The position numbers and the translations under genes were made by a program. The notes beneath the pieces were generated by a model. The model had not been told where the DNA came from and did no database searches. It saw nothing but the letters and a program-made list of their open reading frames with translations. 16,358 nucleotides of DNA. It comes from JALZIF01 sp964584905. Lineage in GTDB: Bacteria; Gemmatimonadota; Gemmatimonadetes; Gemmatimonadales; Gemmatimonadaceae. The stretch is from NCBI GenBank assembly GCA_964584905.1, contig CAZPCC010000421.1:1-16358 (forward strand). Reading direction: 5' to 3'. Shown piece by piece: positions 15,601 to 16,358 of the stretch; the first letter of the stretch is position 1, and each line of letters begins with the position of its first letter.

Positions 15601-16018
15601 CCAGCTGGCGGCGCTGCGCCCGTGGCGCCAACGCACCCTGCGTGGCGCCGAGCGTGCGGACCAGCGCTTCCGCCGCGCGCCGTCCAAGCGCCCCGCTCTC
15701 CGACACCTCCAGCGCCCCGCGCAAAGCACCGGTGCGCAGATCGCGCTCCCGCTCGATGGCAGCCGCCACATGTTCGCGAGTGGCGCCGCGCCGCAGCGCC
15801 CGTCCGGTCCACCAGCTTGCCCCCGCGACGAGAATCAGCACCAGCAGCCAGGCGAGCAGCGGGACGACCGGCAGGCCGATCCACCGCGCCTCGCCTAACA
15901 CAAGTGCGCCGCCGGCGAGCACCAGCGCCGCCAGCGCCAGCGCGATTCCAACGCCCTGTGCCGCCACCGCAAGCGTGGTGCGCACGCGCTCCCGCGAGAC
16001 CAGTGCGTTGACCGTCAC
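12632..16018 (-). CDS. DUF4175-like membrane protein with long periplasmic coiled coil
   Basis: The protein is 1128 aa. Hydrophobic helices lie at about residues 17-41, 47-66 and 139-161 (AIAGAAAVLGVLALGAAASA). Two beta-rich Ig-like segments follow to about residue 490. From about 495 to 1080 the protein is almost all charged heptad-like helix (ARDQKELERRTGEAARSRSD, ENAERNRALAREQQELQDRV), with a Gln-rich linker of SGQQQ repeats at about 757-790. It ends with the compact motif DWNELRGLTAEERRAVLEYF. The plan of an N-terminal membrane part, beta domains and a huge coiled coil is that of DUF4175 proteins; function is unknown, probably an envelope scaffold or force-bearing element. The GTG start at 16018 overlaps the DUF4159 stop (GTGA). 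It overlaps the TPR gene by 17 bp. Confidence 0.88.
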   Translation of the reverse strand: MTVNALVSRERVRTTLAVAAQGVGIALALAALVLAGGALVLGEARWIGLPVVPLLAWLLVLILVAGASWWTGRALRRGATREHVAAAIERERDLRTGALRGALEVSESGALGRRAAEALVRTLGATQGALAPRAQRRQLVRGAIAGAAAVLGVLALGAAASASPDGWRAMRHPLGAYTGALLEPISIVDAPTAVLRGERIRLSILAPHRRSITLASRATGRSWRVDALPVVGQMATVQLGPVDADLLLVAGDGRVESDTVLIRVTDRPFVGDVAVRAQYPAYLGRASEVLPTGEVARIPRGTVLSIRGRASVALRTVSLVRGADTVSLTPNDHAFSGRLTSPSTGRWTWVAAGAQGPIADVPAPLELEVVSDSAPVAEILAPQSDTVVLAEERLSLRVAASDDHGVAAVVMRSWRVPDGGRAQPSITQAVAEPGESQWLGEFPIDLATRGLEPGDALHVVVEATDASPWRQTGTSRELVLRVPSLRERREMARALADSVVARANDAARDQKELERRTGEAARSRSDRTESSATPARPDEEAPQEMSFENAERNRALAREQQELQDRVRALQRDAESLEEQLRAANALDSSLARQLEEVQRQLAEALTPEMQAQLEKLQQATKDLSSEQARKSLSELQAEQQRLREQLERMAEMMKRAALEGAMETLHDDAEELAQRERALADSIAAGEQQTAEQSKAMSRDAEQLKERIEEIADRLKKEEAEAGPSKLEDAAKNAEQSAEAMERAAQGAERQEAASRQQSGQQQSGQQQSGQQQSGQQQSGQQQSGQQQNRQAGQQERADAAREGADRMEQAAQQLADARQQQVEDWKDELTGELDRSIQELTQLSREQGALAEQARSGTAPEQLRPQQSAVRQGTEQVAERMQEQAGKSAHVSPQSQGAMGEARQKVQAAADQVAQGGRGNGTAESMEQAARALNQAAAALVRDRERASSSQSASGMQEMLQRMQELAQQQGQINAQASTIMPMPGAQASEQARMLGARQRQLARQLEEAGEADESGRADQLAREMRQIAEVLQQGRLDAEVVDRQQRLFRRLLDAGLSLQKEEREEQGERESKAAAGGEQYTPGADARGRDATRFREPDWNELRGLTAEERRAVLEYFKRLNAERP
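13651..13747. repeat. 15-bp tandem repeat, about 6.5 copies, coding SGQQQ
   Basis: On the plus strand the unit is ATTGCTGTTGGCCCG and variants, at 13651, 13666, 13681, 13696, 13711 and 13726, with a half copy to 13747. The last two full copies are identical; others differ at one to four bases. The unit length is a multiple of three, so copy changes keep frame inside the DUF4175-like gene and only lengthen or shorten its Gln-rich linker. Confidence 0.92.
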
Positions 16019-16358
16019 GGAACCGGCCGGCTGGTCATCGCATAGGCGAACAGGTTGACGCCCATGCGCAGAGCGGCCTCGTGCAGCTCGGGCGGATCCT
16101 TGTGCACCTCCGGATCCTCCCAGCCATCGCCAAGGTCCGCCTCGTAGCTGTAGAACAGTACCAACCGGTCACCCATGAAAATTCCCAAACCGCGGGGCGC
16201 CGCGCCATCATGCTCGTGGATCTTCGGCAGCCCCTTCGGAAAATCGTAAACCAGGTTGTAGACAGGGTGCGTCAGAGGCACGTCGACTAGCGGGCGGTCC
16301 GGGAATGCCCGCGCAATTTCGCGCCGGAAGCTCGAGTCGAGCCCGTAGTTGTCGTCCA
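16015..16358 (-). CDS. DUF4159 family protein, C-terminal part (cut by the right edge)
   Basis: The frame is open from the window edge and starts in mid-protein at DDNYGLDSSFRREIARAFPD, so only the last 113 residues are present. Family-typical segments are HPVYNLVYDFPKGLPKIHEH, GLGIFMGDRLVLFYSYEADL, GDGWEDPEVHKDPPELHEAA and LRMGVNLFAYAM. DUF4159 proteins are usually exported or membrane-anchored with an amidotransferase-like fold, and are often encoded with MoxR-type AAA ATPases and DUF58 proteins (family knowledge; those genes would lie outside this window). The stop TGA overlaps the GTG start of the DUF4175-like gene by GTGA, indicating coupled translation. Confidence 0.9.
   Translation of the reverse strand, partial: DDNYGLDSSFRREIARAFPDRPLVDVPLTHPVYNLVYDFPKGLPKIHEHDGAAPRGLGIFMGDRLVLFYSYEADLGDGWEDPEVHKDPPELHEAALRMGVNLFAYAMTSRPVP

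Overview
This is a GC-rich bacterial chromosomal window, most consistent with Gemmatimonadota or a related phylum. That placement is an inference from overall gene content and style: a DUF4159/DUF4175-like/TPR envelope cluster, a secreted protein of the kind often mislabelled 'asparagine synthetase B', and frequent GTTAGG words. No rRNA or other phylogenetic marker is present to confirm it. I see no phage, IS element, CRISPR array or resistance gene.

Layout. Positions 1-1100 hold the first codons of a minus-strand gene running off the left edge, a small secreted or membrane protein (241-612) and a short conserved-looking hypothetical (776-1087), the last with a clear intrinsic terminator (719-749). 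A plus-strand block follows: tRNA-Ser(GCU) with its own terminator, gltX (glutamyl-tRNA synthetase) and lexA (SOS repressor). A 14-bp palindrome overlaps the gltX stop and probably is the lexA operator.

From 3812 to the right edge everything is on the minus strand. Read in transcription order (right to left) it is: DUF4159 protein (cut by the edge), a 1128-aa DUF4175-like membrane coiled-coil protein, a secreted TPR protein, a secreted protein of unknown function, and a DinG-type helicase. After a 499-bp gap filled by a 161-170-bp tandem repeat come a fumarylacetoacetate-hydrolase family enzyme, a class I/II aminotransferase close to LL-diaminopimelate aminotransferases, and a TonB-like single-span protein. 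Junctions are tight: three 4-bp GTGA stop/start overlaps, one 17-bp overlap and gaps of 13 and about 29 bp, suggesting two operons separated by the repeat array.

Most interesting points: (1) the DinG-type Fe-S helicase carries an N-terminal RadC/JAMM-like domain with an intact HxHPSG...S..D motif, where Firmicute DinG carries an exonuclease; (2) the three-copy, hairpin-forming repeat array; (3) the candidate LexA box; (4) the rare Leu codon TTA occurs mostly inside the strand-biased hexamer GTTAGG; (5) the translationally coupled DUF4159/DUF4175-like/TPR envelope cluster.
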